A stretch of DNA of 64,000 bases from Alloprevotella rava (GTDB lineage Bacteria; Bacteroidota; Bacteroidia; Bacteroidales; Bacteroidaceae), in assembly GCF_014195585.1 (NCBI RefSeq), contig NZ_JACICA010000007.1, positions 1 through 64,000 on the forward strand, in the 5' to 3' direction. How positions within the stretch are numbered: the stretch's first letter is position 1; each line of letters opens with the position of its first letter. Shown here piece after piece: positions 63,513 to 64,000 of the stretch. A program made the translations under genes and the position numbers. A model generated the notes under the pieces. That model was not told where the DNA came from, made no database searches, and saw only the letters and a list, made by a program, of their open reading frames with translations.

Positions 63513-64000
63513 ATGCTAAAGAATTTCTCTTTACTCCTTGTAATATTTATAGGTGTGAGTGCCTGTTCGCCTGTCGACCGACTTATTCGTCGCGGTGATA
63601 ATGCGCTTGCCATTGGTGAATATGCTGAAGCTGCAGCTTTGTATCAGCGAGCGTATAGACAAACTCCTGCAAAAGAACGAGAACAACGGGGACGTCTCAG
63701 TTACAAGATGGGGGACGCTTATCGTTGCTACGGTAATGTGGCAAAGGCTGTCGGAAATTATGCAAATGCTGCTCGCTATTATTATACTGATACGCTCACC
63801 TGGCTTCGTCTGGGGGATATGCAAAGAGTGATGGGGGCATATGGAGAAGCAAGTAAGTCTTATCAGAATTTTATAACCGAAAGTTTGTCTCCTCGAAAAG
63901 AAATATTCAGTCAGTCTTCTAAGAAAGTAGTAAGTGTTCGTAAATCTCAGCGTGCTAATAGAAAAAAGAAGAGGAATATGGACTATGATACAGTGTCTGT
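63513..64000 (+). CDS. TPR lipoprotein, N-terminal part (possibly PorE/OmpA-family)
   Basis: The gene starts at ATG 63513 and runs off the right edge (about 162 residues seen). A lipoprotein signal LLLVIFIGVSAC ends in the acylated Cys near 17. TPR-like repeats follow (LIRRGDNALAIGEYAEAAALYQRAYRQTP, GRLSYKMGDAYRCYGNVAKAVGNYANAARYYY, TWLRLGDMQRVMGAYGEASKSYQNF), then a basic Ser-rich linker. This opening is typical of TPR/PD40/OmpA proteins associated with type IX secretion (PorE-like) in Bacteroidales, but the diagnostic C-terminal part is outside the window. Confidence 0.65.
   Translation, partial: MLKNFSLLLVIFIGVSACSPVDRLIRRGDNALAIGEYAEAAALYQRAYRQTPAKEREQRGRLSYKMGDAYRCYGNVAKAVGNYANAARYYYTDTLTWLRLGDMQRVMGAYGEASKSYQNFITESLSPRKEIFSQSSKKVVSVRKSQRANRKKKRNMDYDTVS

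Overview
The window is a piece of a Bacteroidales chromosome, most likely close to Prevotellaceae. The primary sigma factor is the short 285-aa SigA form. Many genes are preceded by the Bacteroidetes -7 box TAnnTTTG. Bacteroidales protein families are common (DUF4831, DUF4348, DUF4835, DUF5063, DUF3127, GH110, a short GH13 branching enzyme). The genus is inferred from remembered families; no search was run.

Region 1 to about 18,540 is foreign DNA, a mosaic mobilizable integrative element. It carries a truncated IS4-type transposase, a decayed 3' copy of a mob gene, a 1,687-aa nuclease-STAND NTPase resembling Avs antiviral sensors, an intact MobV-type relaxase with a structured upstream region that may be oriT, a CHC2/Toprim primase, a VapE-type helicase, two small excisionase-like HTH proteins and two tandem tyrosine recombinases. 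Between the HTH genes and the recombinases lies an AT-rich three-gene operon: an SF1 helicase, a DarT-like DNA ADP-ribosyltransferase and a DraG-type ADP-ribosylglycohydrolase. This operon is the best candidate for an undescribed system, because the usual DarG macrodomain antitoxin is absent and a different fold of ADP-ribosyl hydrolase sits in its place. The promoter-proximal recombinase has a 1-nt frameshift near its start. The right junction truncates a B12-binding radical SAM gene that follows a membrane-anchored MutS-like ATPase.

Region 20,987-30,696 is mostly minus-strand core chromosome: a Cof-type HAD phosphatase, a GH110 alpha-galactosidase, a DUF4831 protein, Nnr (NAD(P)HX repair), a small HAD protein, a secreted protein, RfbA and PheS. 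Region 30,797-41,225 is plus-strand: a lipoprotein, MurB, an MBL hydrolase, PBP1A, KdsB, a MORN-repeat protein, glycogen branching enzyme and a membrane protein. Region 42,065-45,770 is an outer-membrane uptake pair (TonB-dependent receptor plus propeller lipoprotein).

Region 45,924-48,060 (minus) holds a PqqD-like / S24-S26 peptidase / HprK-like kinase cassette that looks like an unexplored peptide-modifying or signalling module. Region 48,288-56,551 (minus) runs dnaN, exonuclease, coaBC, DUF4835, recN, TPR protein and sigA, largely as one tightly packed operon. The right end holds a DUF3127 protein, MtgA, Cdd, a 43-aa ORF, an initiator tRNA-Met, an RlmI-like methyltransferase, an RNase D-like exonuclease, DUF5063, NagA and the start of a TPR lipoprotein.

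Three intergenic regions (20.85, 41.5 and 59.1 kb) carry copies of a modular repeat. Each is exactly 71 bp between its outer CCTTATTG/CAATAAGG boxes, and one copy abuts a truncated gene.
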